Source: Lishizhenia tianjinensis
GTDB lineage: Bacteria > Bacteroidota > Bacteroidia > Flavobacteriales_D > Crocinitomicaceae
Length of the DNA stretch: 48,769 nt
Assembly (NCBI GenBank): GCA_945863425.1
Contig: CAMBBW010000003.1
Coordinates: 1-48,769 of the forward strand
Direction: 5' to 3'
Position numbers and translations under genes: made by a program
The notes under the pieces: model-generated
The model's database searches: none
What the model was told of the DNA's origin: nothing
The model's input: the letters and a program-made list of their open reading frames with translations, nothing else
Shown: in pieces, positions 39,675 through 48,253 of the stretch
Position numbering within the stretch: position 1 is the first letter of the stretch
Layout of the letters: every line of letters begins with the position of its first letter

Positions 39675-40934
39675 TTATTCCTCTTTCTCCCATTGACCAA
39701 CTACTGAGGTAGCAATTGAATTACCAAGAACGTTAGTTGCACTTCTAAACATATCACAAAAATGGTCGATAGGTAAGATTAATGCAATTCCTTCAATGGG
39801 AATATTAAACATACCACACGTTGCTGCTACCACCACTAAACTTGCACGTGGCACACCCGCAATTCCTTTACTCGTTAGCATGAGAACGAGCAGCATAGAC
39901 ATTTGAGTCCCAAAATCCAATGGGACACCATATGCTTGCGCAATAAAAATACTCGCAAAGGTCATATACATCATGCTACCGTCTAGATTGAAGGAATAAC
40001 CCAATGGGAGCATGAAAGAAACAATTTTGTCTTTAATTCCAAATCGCTCTAATTCTTCCGTCAACTTAGGAAAAACCGCTTCGCTACTGGTGGTTCCAAA
40101 TGCGATAATGAGTGGACTAACAATTCTTTTTAACAAAGTAAAAATGCGTCCTTTCAAGAATAAAAATCCAATTAACAAAAGCACCAACCATAAGGAACTT
40201 ATCCCCACCAAAAACGACCCAAAAAACTTAGTGTATGTAATTATAAGTTCACTCAAATCACGCACGGCAAAGACTCCTGCAATTGCTCCAAAAACACCAA
40301 TGGGGGCGAATTTCATGACGTATCCAACCATTTTCAATATAATGTGTGATGTTTTATCCAATGCATTGACCACCGGTTTTGAATTTTCACCAATAGATGC
40401 TGCGGCTAGCCCAAAAAAGATGGAAAAAATAACAATTTGAAGAATTTCATTGGCCGCCATTGCTTCAAAGATACTTTTAGGAAAGATGTGTTCCACAAAA
40501 TTCTGGGCTGAAAACGAGTGTGTTTTTTCAGTAACCTCATTTACGGATTTAACATCAACATCCGATAAATTCAACCCAACACCTGGCTTCAATACATTCA
40601 CCCACAACATACCAATACACAACGAAATAAAAGACGCCGTGAAAAACCAAGCAAGCGCCTTGCCTCCAATTCTCCCAACCGATTTTACATCTCCTAATTT
40701 TGCAATGCCAACCACCAGAGTAGTGAAAACCAATGGAGCAATTAACATTTGAACTAACCGAATAAAAATGGTTGCTAATATTTTAATTGTTGAGCTAAAA
40801 CTTTTGGCTGTTGCCATGTCGGTATAATGAAAAATACTAACTCCTAATATAGCTCCAAGTACCATTGCAATAATGATTTGCGTGGTTAAATTCCGAAAAA
40901 AAGAGGGCTTATTTGGTATGTGTTGGTGCTGCAT
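39675..40934 (-). CDS. dicarboxylate/amino acid:cation symporter (DAACS, GltP-like)
   Basis: A 419-aa member of the glutamate/aspartate transporter family. Motifs: AFGTTSSEAVFPKL (SSSxxTLP-equivalent hairpin), GYSFNLDGSMMYMTFASIFIAQ in helix 7 (NLDGT-type cation site) and SKGIAGVPRASLVVV in the second hairpin. It imports C4-dicarboxylates or acidic amino acids with H+ or Na+. It has its own upstream region shared with the divergent parE gene. Confidence 0.94.
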   Translation of the reverse strand: MQHQHIPNKPSFFRNLTTQIIIAMVLGAILGVSIFHYTDMATAKSFSSTIKILATIFIRLVQMLIAPLVFTTLVVGIAKLGDVKSVGRIGGKALAWFFTASFISLCIGMLWVNVLKPGVGLNLSDVDVKSVNEVTEKTHSFSAQNFVEHIFPKSIFEAMAANEILQIVIFSIFFGLAAASIGENSKPVVNALDKTSHIILKMVGYVMKFAPIGVFGAIAGVFAVRDLSELIITYTKFFGSFLVGISSLWLVLLLIGFLFLKGRIFTLLKRIVSPLIIAFGTTSSEAVFPKLTEELERFGIKDKIVSFMLPLGYSFNLDGSMMYMTFASIFIAQAYGVPLDFGTQMSMLLVLMLTSKGIAGVPRASLVVVAATCGMFNIPIEGIALILPIDHFCDMFRSATNVLGNSIATSVVGQWEKEE

Positions 40935-41056
40935 ATAATTACAATTTGTTGGGTGAAATTAATAAAATTTACGGTAGAAAATCATCCTTTTCTTTTTCAA
41001 CCGCTAATCGTTTATAAATGATTCAATTAGTAACCCTATTGCAAGAGGATAAAGTT

Positions 41057-41064
41057 TATTTTTG
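41057..41064 (+). promoter_or_regulatory. -7 promoter element for parE-parC
   Basis: TATTTTTG, an exact TAnnTTTG, 30 nt before the parE ATG. A TTG at 41039-41041 is only 15 nt upstream, closer than usual. Confidence 0.4.
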
Positions 41065-41093
41065 TTATTATCGCAATTTGTATTCAAAAAATT

Positions 41094-42989
41094 ATGTCAG
41101 AAACTCAATATACCGAAGATAACATTCGCTCGCTTGACTGGAAAGAACACATCCGACTGCGACCTGGAATGTATATTGGAAAACTTGGAGATGGTGCAGC
41201 AGCGGACGATGGTGTTTATATTCTTGTGAAAGAAGTTATAGATAATTGCATTGATGAATTTGTCATGGGCAATGGTAAACGAATCGATGTCAAAGTAAAA
41301 GACGGTAAGGTTTGTGTACGTGATTACGGCCGTGGCATTCCACTTGGAAAAGTGGTTGAGGTTGTTTCGAAAATGAATACAGGAGGAAAATACGATTCAA
41401 AGGCGTTTAAAAAATCGGTGGGATTAAATGGTGTAGGAACCAAAGCCGTGAATGCACTGTCTTCCTACTTTATGGTGTATTCTGTGCGTGATGGTGAAAA
41501 AAAACAGGCGGTATTCCAACGGGGAGAATTAACCGAAGACCTTGCGATTACAACGACAGATGAAGGAAACGGAACCTATGTTGAGTTTACGCCAGATGAA
41601 ATTATTTTCAAAAAATACACCTATAAAACTCCTTATTTAGACAAAATGATGTGGAACTACTGTTACTTGAACAGAGGACTGAGCATCTATTATAACGGTG
41701 AAAAATTCCAATCAAAAGATGGATTAAAAGACTTATTGGAAAACAACATGGACGGCGATCCTCTTTATCCAATCATTCATTTGGAAGGGGAAGATATTGA
41801 AGTTGCTTTTACACATGGAAAAACGTACGGCGAAGATTATTATTCTTTTGTGAATGGTCAACATACCACACAAGGAGGAACTCATCAAAGTGCTTTCAGA
41901 GAATCTGTTGCAAAAGTTATTCGTGACTTCTACAATAAAAACTATGAGGCTTCTGATATACGTCAATCAATTGTGGCAGCGATAGCTGTGAAAGTGGTTG
42001 AACCCGTATTTGAATCGCAAACTAAAACCAAATTAGGTTCGCAAGAAATTGAACCAGGAGGTAAATCGATGCGCGCGTTTATTAATGACTTCTTAAAAGA
42101 AAATCTAGACAACTACCTCCATCGAAATACAGAAACATCCGAAACGATTGAAAAGAAAATCAGACAATCTGAGCGCGAACGAAAAGAACTTGCTGGAATT
42201 CGAAAAATAGCCAAAGAACGATCTAAAAAAGCGAATCTACACAATAAAAAATTACGCGATTGTAGAACCCATTTAACCGATATTAAAGATGAAAAACGCG
42301 AAGAAACAACCCTTTTTATTACTGAAGGAGATTCAGCGAGTGGCTCGATAACTAAATCGCGTGACGTTAGTACGCAAGCTGTATTTTCATTGAGGGGTAA
42401 GCCTTTAAATTGTTATGGCTTAACAAAAAAAGTTGTTTACGAAAATGAAGAATTCAACCTCATCCAAGCAGCTTTAGACATTGAAGAAGAGATGGATAAT
42501 TTACGCTACAACCGAATTGTAATTGCAACCGATGCCGATGTAGATGGCATGCATATTCGAATGTTATTATTAACCTTCTTCCTTCAATTTTTTCCAGATT
42601 TGGTCAAAAGAAATCATGTTTACGTACTTCAAACACCGTTATTTAGGGTGCGAAACAAAAAGAAAACTATTTATTGTTATAGCGACGATGAAAGAAGGTC
42701 AGCCATGGACGAATTAGGGAAAAATCCTGAGATTACTCGATTTAAAGGATTGGGTGAAATTTCGCCAGACGAATTCAAACATTTTATTGGAGAAGACATC
42801 CGTTTAGAACCTGTAATATTAAGTAAAGAATCATCGATTGATTCCATCTTGTCTTATTTCATGGGGAAAAATACACCTGAAAGACAAGAGTTTATCATTG
42901 ATAATCTCCGTGTGGTGAAAGACCTCGCAGAAAATCCCGCAAAACAAACCGAATCTTCGGATTCTGAAGATTTAAATATAGCATCTTAA
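41094..42989 (+). CDS. parE: DNA topoisomerase IV subunit B
   Basis: A 631-aa GHKL ATPase/TOPRIM subunit. ATP-site motifs: [19 protein letters not shown] and [20 protein letters not shown] motifs: EGDSASGS and [16 protein letters not shown]. The length without the long GyrB insertion and the direct pairing with the A subunit point to topoisomerase IV, which decatenates chromosomes; gyrase cannot be fully excluded without a tree. Followed after 3 nt by parC. Confidence 0.9.
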   Translation: MSETQYTEDNIRSLDWKEHIRLRPGMYIGKLGDGAAADDGVYILVKEVIDNCIDEFVMGNGKRIDVKVKDGKVCVRDYGRGIPLGKVVEVVSKMNTGGKYDSKAFKKSVGLNGVGTKAVNALSSYFMVYSVRDGEKKQAVFQRGELTEDLAITTTDEGNGTYVEFTPDEIIFKKYTYKTPYLDKMMWNYCYLNRGLSIYYNGEKFQSKDGLKDLLENNMDGDPLYPIIHLEGEDIEVAFTHGKTYGEDYYSFVNGQHTTQGGTHQSAFRESVAKVIRDFYNKNYEASDIRQSIVAAIAVKVVEPVFESQTKTKLGSQEIEPGGKSMRAFINDFLKENLDNYLHRNTETSETIEKKIRQSERERKELAGIRKIAKERSKKANLHNKKLRDCRTHLTDIKDEKREETTLFITEGDSASGSITKSRDVSTQAVFSLRGKPLNCYGLTKKVVYENEEFNLIQAALDIEEEMDNLRYNRIVIATDADVDGMHIRMLLLTFFLQFFPDLVKRNHVYVLQTPLFRVRNKKKTIYCYSDDERRSAMDELGKNPEITRFKGLGEISPDEFKHFIGEDIRLEPVILSKESSIDSILSYFMGKNTPERQEFIIDNLRVVKDLAENPAKQTESSDSEDLNIAS

Positions 42990-42992
42990 GAC

Positions 42993-45686
42993 ATGGCAGA
43001 AGACGAAATTGAACCAATTGGAAATAAAGATGAAAATTCTTCAAATCCTTTTGAAAACAAGCAATTAGACGAAAAAATTGTACCTGTTTCAGGGCTTTAC
43101 CAAAATTGGTTTCTGGATTATGCCAGCTACGTTATTCTTGAAAGAGCCGTTCCTGCAATTCACGATGGTCTAAAACCTGTACAACGTCGAATCCTTCATT
43201 CCATGCGCGAATTAGAGGATGGCAGATACAACAAGGTTGCCAACGTTATTGGAAACACAATGAAATACCATCCACATGGTGACGCATCCATTGGAGATGC
43301 CATGGTTCAATTGGGACAAAAGGAATTACTTATCGATTGCCAAGGAAACTGGGGGAATACAATAACGGGAGATGGAGCCGCCGCAGCTCGATACATTGAA
43401 GCAAGACTTTCCAAATTTGCATTACATGTTGTTTTTAATCCAAAAACTACTAGTTGGTTAGCCAGTTATGATGGAAGAAACAGAGAGCCTGAGAACCTTC
43501 CAGTAAAATTCCCACTGCTTTTGGCTCAAGGAGCTGAGGGTATTGCTGTTGGAATGGCTTGTAAATTCTTACCACACAATTTTATAGAATTAATCGAACA
43601 ATCTATCAACCATTTACGCGGAAAAAAAGTAGAGATTTTGCCTGACTTCATGAATGGTGGTATGGCAGATTTTTCGAATTACAACGATGGATTGAGGGGT
43701 GGAAAAGTGCGCGTGAGGGCTAAAATTAAAAAAGTAGACAACAAAACATTAACGATTAATGAAATTCCTTTTGGAACAACAACAGGTTCATTGATTGAGT
43801 CCATAATAAAAGCGAACGATAAAGGACAAATAAAACTCCGTAAAATAGAGGACAACACCTCATCCGAAGCAGAAATAATTATTCATTTGGCTCCAGGAGT
43901 TTCACCAGATAAAACGATAGACGCATTATACGCATTTTCAGACTGTGAGGTGTCAATTTCTCCAAACTCAACGATTATTGTAGGTGACAGACCACAGTTT
44001 TTAGGGGTTACTGAAATATTGAAATTCAACACGGATAATACCGTACGTTTACTTCGGTTGGAATTAGAAATTCGATTAGATGAGCTTGAGCGCCAATGGC
44101 ATTTTTCTACCCTTGAAAAATTGTTCATCAATCATGAAATGTATATTGATTTTAAGCACTATTCAGACAAAGAAACCTTATACGAGTATTTATACAAGCG
44201 ATTTGAACCCTTCCTAAAGAGCCTTATTCGTGAAATAACAGACGAAGACTTGCATAAATTAACGCAGATTCCAATGATTCGTATCACACGATTTGATGGA
44301 AGTAAGGCGGATGATCTCCTATTGAAAATAGAAGAGGAAATGGAACAAGTGAAGCACCACATGGATAATATCATTGAATACTCTATTGAATATTTTAAAG
44401 ATTTAAAAAAACGATTTGGTGCAGGAAGAGAACGAAAAACAGAAATAAAAGTCTTTGATACCATCAGCGCTTCCAAAGTGATCATTGCAAATCGGAAATT
44501 ATATGTGGATTATGAGGAAGGATTTATTGGTCATGGCTTGAAAAAAACGGAGTCCATTTCTGATTGTTCAGATATTGATGATATTATTATTTTCTTCGCC
44601 TCTGGAAAAATGATGGTAACAAAAATTACAGACAAGAAATTTGTTGGCAAGGGTATCGTTCATGTTGCCGTCTGGAAAAAAGGTGACACGCGCACCATTT
44701 ATCACTTATTCTATCAAGATGGCATTGGTGGAGCAACCATGATGAAACGTTTTTATGTCAACTCCATCACTAGAGATTCAGAATACGATTTAACCCGAGG
44801 TACAAAAGGATCCAAAATGCTTTATTTTTCGGTACATCCAAATGGTGAGCGCGAGGTGGTTACTGTATTACTTAGGCCAAGGCCGCATTTAAAACGTTTG
44901 CGTTACGATATCGATTTGGGTGCATTGTTAATCAAAGGGCGAAATTCTGCTGGAAATCGAGTTACGAAAGAAATTATCCAGAAAATCCTGCAAAAAGAAG
45001 TCGGAGGATCAACATTGGCTGCTCGAAAAATCTGGTATGACCCAATTGTCGGCCGTTTGAATGATGAAGAGCGTGGGAAGTTCTTGGGAGATTTTAAAGG
45101 AGAAGATAAAATTCTGACTCTTTACAAAAATGGAGAATACCGCTTGAGTACTTTTGACCTAGCGTCTCATTTTGATGAAGACATGACATACATTGAAAAA
45201 TGGCATCCGCGCAGACCAATTACGGCAGTATATTATGATGGCGAAAAAGAATTGCATTTTGTGAAGCGTTTTCTGTGTGAGGTAACCACCGATAAACGTG
45301 TTTTATTTATTAATGAAAGTGAGGGTTCATTTTTAGACGTTGCAACAACCGCATTCGAGCCTGAGGTTCGCATTATTTATAATAAGCTTTTAAAAGAAAC
45401 TAAGAATTTACCTGATAATATCGTTCCACTTACCGATTTTATCGATGTAAAAGGAATGAAAGCCCAAGGGAATCAATTAACAAAATTGAAAGTGAAGGAA
45501 ATTGTGCTAACCCATCCAATTGAAGGAAAAAACCCTTGGCCAGAAGAATCTAAAAACGAGGAAGGCAGCGAAGAACTTTCATTGGAAGCTCTTTCCGAAG
45601 ATGGTGAAGCTCCAACAATGGAATGGGACGTAACGCCAGGAGAAGAAGATCAACCAAGCTTGTTTGAGGAAGGAACTGAAGAATAA
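42993..45686 (+). CDS. parC: DNA topoisomerase IV subunit A
   Basis: An 897-aa DNA-breaking subunit. The catalytic region contains RAVPAIHDGLKPVQRRILHSM, KVANVIGNTMKYHPHGDASIGDAM and the active-site tyrosine in AAARYIEARLS. A winged-helix/tower region and a partly degenerate C-terminal beta-pinwheel follow, then a strongly acidic tail (about 845-897, rich in E/D). No clear GyrA box (QRRGGKG) is visible, supporting ParC. The length exceeds E. coli ParC (about 750) because of the Bacteroidota-type extended C-terminus. Confidence 0.9.
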   Translation: MAEDEIEPIGNKDENSSNPFENKQLDEKIVPVSGLYQNWFLDYASYVILERAVPAIHDGLKPVQRRILHSMRELEDGRYNKVANVIGNTMKYHPHGDASIGDAMVQLGQKELLIDCQGNWGNTITGDGAAAARYIEARLSKFALHVVFNPKTTSWLASYDGRNREPENLPVKFPLLLAQGAEGIAVGMACKFLPHNFIELIEQSINHLRGKKVEILPDFMNGGMADFSNYNDGLRGGKVRVRAKIKKVDNKTLTINEIPFGTTTGSLIESIIKANDKGQIKLRKIEDNTSSEAEIIIHLAPGVSPDKTIDALYAFSDCEVSISPNSTIIVGDRPQFLGVTEILKFNTDNTVRLLRLELEIRLDELERQWHFSTLEKLFINHEMYIDFKHYSDKETLYEYLYKRFEPFLKSLIREITDEDLHKLTQIPMIRITRFDGSKADDLLLKIEEEMEQVKHHMDNIIEYSIEYFKDLKKRFGAGRERKTEIKVFDTISASKVIIANRKLYVDYEEGFIGHGLKKTESISDCSDIDDIIIFFASGKMMVTKITDKKFVGKGIVHVAVWKKGDTRTIYHLFYQDGIGGATMMKRFYVNSITRDSEYDLTRGTKGSKMLYFSVHPNGEREVVTVLLRPRPHLKRLRYDIDLGALLIKGRNSAGNRVTKEIIQKILQKEVGGSTLAARKIWYDPIVGRLNDEERGKFLGDFKGEDKILTLYKNGEYRLSTFDLASHFDEDMTYIEKWHPRRPITAVYYDGEKELHFVKRFLCEVTTDKRVLFINESEGSFLDVATTAFEPEVRIIYNKLLKETKNLPDNIVPLTDFIDVKGMKAQGNQLTKLKVKEIVLTHPIEGKNPWPEESKNEEGSEELSLEALSEDGEAPTMEWDVTPGEEDQPSLFEEGTEE

Positions 45687-45693
45687 TAAAATT

Positions 45694-46371
45694 ATGGCAC
45701 TGGAAATTTTGTATGAAGACAACCACGTTATTGTTGTAAATAAAAAATCTTCTGATATCGTTCAAGGCGATAAAACGGGAGACACTACCCTACCCGATGT
45801 CATTAAAAGTTATTTAAAAGAGAAATACAACAAACCGGGAAATGTCTTTTGCGGGGTGGTTCATCGCTTGGATAGACCCACAAGCGGCGCCGTAATTTTC
45901 GCTAGAACCAGTAAAGCACTCGAAAGATTAAATAAGCAATTCAGAGAAAAGGAAACAGATAAGATTTATTGGGCAATAGTGGATAAAAAACCTGAGGCCA
46001 CTTCTGGTAAACTAATTCATTTTTTGCGGAAGAACGAAAATCAAAATAAATCCTACGTTACCAATGAAACCAGCGCTGGATCAAAACAAGCAATTTTGAA
46101 TTATGCATTTCTTCGTTCATCAGATAAATTTCATTTACTGGAAATACAATTAGAAACAGGGAGACATCATCAAATTCGTGTGCAACTTTCTACGATCAAT
46201 TGCCATATCAAAGGAGATTTAAAATATGGAGCAAAACGATCCAATGAAGACGGTTCAATTTGTTTGCATGCCCGAAAAATTAGTTTCAACCATCCTACCT
46301 CTAAGGAATTAATTGAAGTAACTGCTCCTGTGCCACATGATGCCCTTTGGCAGTTTTTTGAGGGAAAATAA
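45694..46371 (+). CDS. RluA-family pseudouridine synthase
   Basis: A 225-aa RNA-modifying enzyme. The catalytic motif is VVHRLDRPTSGAVIFA (HRLD, catalytic Asp), with the RluA motif LETGRHHQIRVQLS near 155-168. It has no S4 domain. The target uridine cannot be specified. ATG 45694 is chosen; the upstream in-frame TTG (45664) lies inside parC. It starts 8 nt after parC and ends against the hairpin at 46371. Confidence 0.93.
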   Translation: MALEILYEDNHVIVVNKKSSDIVQGDKTGDTTLPDVIKSYLKEKYNKPGNVFCGVVHRLDRPTSGAVIFARTSKALERLNKQFREKETDKIYWAIVDKKPEATSGKLIHFLRKNENQNKSYVTNETSAGSKQAILNYAFLRSSDKFHLLEIQLETGRHHQIRVQLSTINCHIKGDLKYGAKRSNEDGSICLHARKISFNHPTSKELIEVTAPVPHDALWQFFEGK

Positions 46372-46402
46372 AAGTCCCGTTACTCGTTTGTAACAGGACT
46401 TT
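46371..46402 (-). terminator. hairpin terminator after array gene A1, convergent with rluA-like gene
   Basis: A 12-bp stem with one C/A mismatch (AAAGTCC-C-GTTAC / GTAAC-A-GGACTTT) and a 6-nt loop. On the minus strand a TTTTATTTT tract follows, so it terminates A1. The plus-strand side carries only CGTTT, so it may be a weaker terminator for the pseudouridine synthase gene. The same hairpin recurs at 47511 and 48658. Confidence 0.85.
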
Positions 46403-46455
46403 CGTTTGGATAACTAACTAAACTAAACCTTAAAAATTGTTTTACCTATAATTTA

Positions 46456-46794
46456 TTACTTATTTACTACTAATGTTTCAATGGCTATAACGGTTTCACC
46501 AGCCATGAATGAAATCTCATACGTTCCATTTATCAATCCATTCAAATGAAGAGATGTTGCATCCATTACCGGAATTGATGGCATCACCTGTCCGTTTGTT
46601 GAATTGATTTGAATTGCTGTAATTGCATAATCAGACCAAGACAAAGTGGCGAAACCTGGTTTCATTTCATTTACTACAACCGATACTTTTTTAGGATCTT
46701 TCGGATCTTCGTTGTGAGCGAAAGTAAAAGAAGCAGAAGCTAACATCATTACTACTAATGCGAATTTTGCTGTGGATTGGGCGATTGATTTCAT
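46456..46794 (-). CDS. array protein A1: small secreted protein with sorting-tail-like domain
   Basis: A 112-aa protein. Signal peptide about 1-26 (cleavage likely after TFA), then HNEDPKDPKK and one beta-sandwich domain (about 36-112). The region IQINSTNGQVM...LHLNGLINGTYEISF...LVVNK resembles a type IX secretion C-terminal sorting domain (GQ turn, LxGLxxGxY, terminal Lys) or a DUF3244 protein, but there is no cargo domain. It has no cysteine in the mature part, so it is not a lipoprotein. It is nearly identical to A2 (108 of 112 residues). Function unknown. Confidence 0.8.
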   Translation of the reverse strand: MKSIAQSTAKFALVVMMLASASFTFAHNEDPKDPKKVSVVVNEMKPGFATLSWSDYAITAIQINSTNGQVMPSIPVMDATSLHLNGLINGTYEISFMAGETVIAIETLVVNK

Positions 46795-46824
46795 AATTTA
46801 TTTTTTTCGTGTTGTTTTCTGAGA

Positions 46825-46854
46825 CAAAGATTGTTCAGTTGCAACGAATTACAA
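46825..46854 (-). promoter_or_regulatory. promoter of A1
   Basis: On the minus strand, TTG (46854-46852), 19-nt spacer, AATCTTTG (46832-46825). This matches the Bacteroidota TTTG/TAnnTTTG pattern at 7 of 8 positions in the -7 element. Predicted leader about 24 nt. Confidence 0.6.
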
Positions 46855-46887
46855 TAAAAATATAGAATGAGCTTAGTAAAATACTGA

Positions 46888-46942
46888 TACGTACGGAGCA
46901 TGCACTACGTAGTTCCCGTATTGACCTACGTAGTTGTACGTA
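46888..46942 (-). promoter_or_regulatory. cluster of four TACGTA palindromic boxes upstream of A1
   Basis: TACGTA occurs at 46888-46893, 46906-46911, 46927-46932 and 46937-46942. Two of these are within the identical decamer CTACGTAGTT (46905-46914 and 46926-46935), spaced exactly 21 bp, two helical turns. The cluster lies 34-88 nt upstream of the -33 element, a typical position for an activator. It may be the operator of a dimeric regulator. Confidence 0.6.
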
Positions 46943-47043
46943 GAAAAGTCAGATTTGTACCAATAAATCAAAAGAAATGCTAAATGGAATGTCGAAATGA
47001 AAATAGAGAGCTGGCGTGACTAGTTTATTCGTCTGATTAAAAC

Positions 47044-47076
47044 AAAAAAATCTGACCACAATTATGCAATCAGATT
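47044..47076 (-). terminator. hairpin terminator after array gene B1
   Basis: Stem AATCTGA/TCAGATT (7 bp) with a 14-nt loop. On the minus strand it is followed by TTTTTGTT. It lies 31 nt beyond the B1 stop. The same stem recurs after B2. Confidence 0.7.
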
Positions 47077-47106
47077 CAAAAGTAAAAACCAGTTGGTTAA
47101 ATTCCT

Positions 47107-47436
47107 TTATTTTATAATCGTTAAATTTTCAGTTGCCACTATTTTATCACCAATTAAAAATAATATTTCATAGCTGCCTTCAATCAACCCATTTAAATGT
47201 AGTGTTGTCGCATCCATTACTGGTATAGAGGGCATTTCTTGTCCGTTGGTTGAATTAATCTGAATAGCTGTTATTTCGTTATCCACCCAAGATAAAGTGG
47301 CATAACCTGGCTTTAAATTGTCTACAACCACAGTTACTCGTTTAGGATCTTTTGGATCTTCATTATGTGCAAAAGATACAGCTGCAAAAGAAGAAAATAG
47401 TGCTATAAAAGCAATTTTAATAAAAGTTTGGCTCAT
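47107..47436 (-). CDS. array protein B1: small secreted protein with sorting-tail-like domain
   Basis: A 109-aa paralogue of A1 with a different signal peptide (MSQTFIKIAFIALFSSFAAVSFA) but the same HNEDPKDPK segment and domain layout. The C-terminal part differs from the A type (TLHLNGLIEGSYEILF, ending TIIK). About 85 of 109 residues match B2. Its upstream region is short (74 nt to the next hairpin) and lacks TACGTA boxes, so it is regulated differently from A or by read-through. Confidence 0.8.
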   Translation of the reverse strand: MSQTFIKIAFIALFSSFAAVSFAHNEDPKDPKRVTVVVDNLKPGYATLSWVDNEITAIQINSTNGQEMPSIPVMDATTLHLNGLIEGSYEILFLIGDKIVATENLTIIK

Positions 47437-47510
47437 AATTAGTTAGTTAGTTATCCAAAATTCAATTGGGTTTACCTTACTTACCTTAAAAAGGTTTCAT
47501 TTAAAGCAAA

Positions 47511-47542
47511 AAAGTCCCGTTACTCGTTTGTAACAGGACTTT
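47511..47542 (-). terminator. hairpin terminator after array gene A2
   Basis: Same stem-loop as at 46371. On the minus strand it is followed by TTTTTTGCTTT, a better T tract. It separates A2 from B1. Confidence 0.85.
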
Positions 47543-47595
47543 CGTTTTGATAACTAACTAAACTAAACCTTAAAAATTGTTTTACCTATAATTTA

Positions 47596-47934
47596 TTATT
47601 TATTTACTACTAATGTTTCGATGGCTACAACAGTCTCACCTGCCATGAATGAAATCTCATACGTTCCATTAACCAATCCATTCAAATGAAGCGATGTAGC
47701 ATCCATTACCGGAATTGATGGCATCACTTGTCCGTTCGTTGAATTGATTTGAATCGTCGTGATTGCATAGTCAGACCAAGATAAAGTGGCGAAACCTGGT
47801 TTCATTTCATTTACCACAACCGATACTTTTTTCGGATCTTTCGGATCTTCGTTGTGAGCAAAAGTGAAAGAAGCCGAAGCTAACATCATCACTACTAAAG
47901 CGAATTTTACTGTGGACTGGGCGATTGATTTCAT
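47596..47934 (-). CDS. array protein A2: small secreted protein with sorting-tail-like domain
   Basis: A 112-aa protein differing from A1 at only four residues (A9V, A60T, and two I-to-V changes, LINGT to LVNGT and TVIAI to TVVAI). Signal peptide, HNEDPKDPKK segment and sorting-tail-like domain are the same. Such conservative changes suggest recent duplication or homogenisation with selection to keep the protein. Confidence 0.8.
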   Translation of the reverse strand: MKSIAQSTVKFALVVMMLASASFTFAHNEDPKDPKKVSVVVNEMKPGFATLSWSDYAITTIQINSTNGQVMPSIPVMDATSLHLNGLVNGTYEISFMAGETVVAIETLVVNK

Positions 47935-47965
47935 AATTTATTTTTTTTCGTGTTGTTTTCTGAGA

Positions 47966-47995
47966 CAAAGATTGTTCAGTTGCAACGAATTACAA
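47966..47995 (-). promoter_or_regulatory. promoter of A2
   Basis: TTG (47995-47993), 19-nt spacer, AATCTTTG (47973-47966) on the minus strand, identical to the A1 promoter. Confidence 0.6.
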
Positions 47996-48028
47996 TAAAA
48001 ATATAGAATGAGCTGAGTAAAATACTGA

Positions 48029-48083
48029 TACGTACGGAGCATGCACTACGTAGTTCCCGTATTGACCTAAGTAGTTGTACGTA
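48029..48083 (-). promoter_or_regulatory. TACGTA box cluster upstream of A2
   Basis: TACGTA at 48029-48034, 48047-48052 and 48078-48083. The third box of the A1 set is changed to TAAGTA (48068-48073). Spacing is otherwise the same as upstream of A1. Confidence 0.6.
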
Positions 48084-48187
48084 GAAAAGTCAGATTTGCA
48101 CTAATAAATCAAAAGAAATGCTAAATGGAATTTAGAAATTAATTTAGATATCTTGAGTGACTAATGACATTGTCGTCATGTTAAAGC

Positions 48188-48221
48188 AAAAAAAATCTGA
48201 CTGCACCATTATAATCAGATT
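48188..48221 (-). terminator. hairpin terminator after array gene B2
   Basis: Stem AATCTGA (48194-48200) / TCAGATT (48215-48221) with a 14-nt loop. On the minus strand it is followed by T7 then TGC. Same stem as after B1. Confidence 0.7.
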
Positions 48222-48253
48222 AATAAGTAAAAACCCCCTTCGGTTGAAGTACT

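Larger units (their letters stand above)
46795..47043 (-). promoter_or_regulatory. upstream control region of A1
   Basis: A gene-free stretch between A1 and B1. Nearest A1 is a promoter (46825-46854); further up is a cluster of four TACGTA boxes (46888-46942). The segment from A1 to about 46990 is repeated almost exactly upstream of A2. The remainder to 47043 is unrelated between copies. Confidence 0.6.
47511..48131 (-). repeat. second A cassette (direct repeat of 46371-46990)
   Basis: A direct repeat of about 620 nt comprising hairpin, 3' leader-like GATAACTAACTAAACTAAACC, A gene, promoter and TACGTA boxes. The copies differ at scattered single positions and one T in a T run. A third copy begins at 48658 and leaves the window. 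The period is about 1,140-1,147 nt, including the intervening B gene. Confidence 0.9.
47935..48187 (-). promoter_or_regulatory. upstream control region of A2
   Basis: Gene-free stretch of the same design as the A1 region: promoter at 47966-47995, TACGTA boxes at 48029-48083, then sequence unrelated to the A1 region from about 48132 onward. Confidence 0.6.

Noticed and set aside
40012-40752. Plus-strand open frames opposite the dicarboxylate symporter
   Set aside because: Antisense shadows; the symporter motifs on the minus strand are unambiguous.
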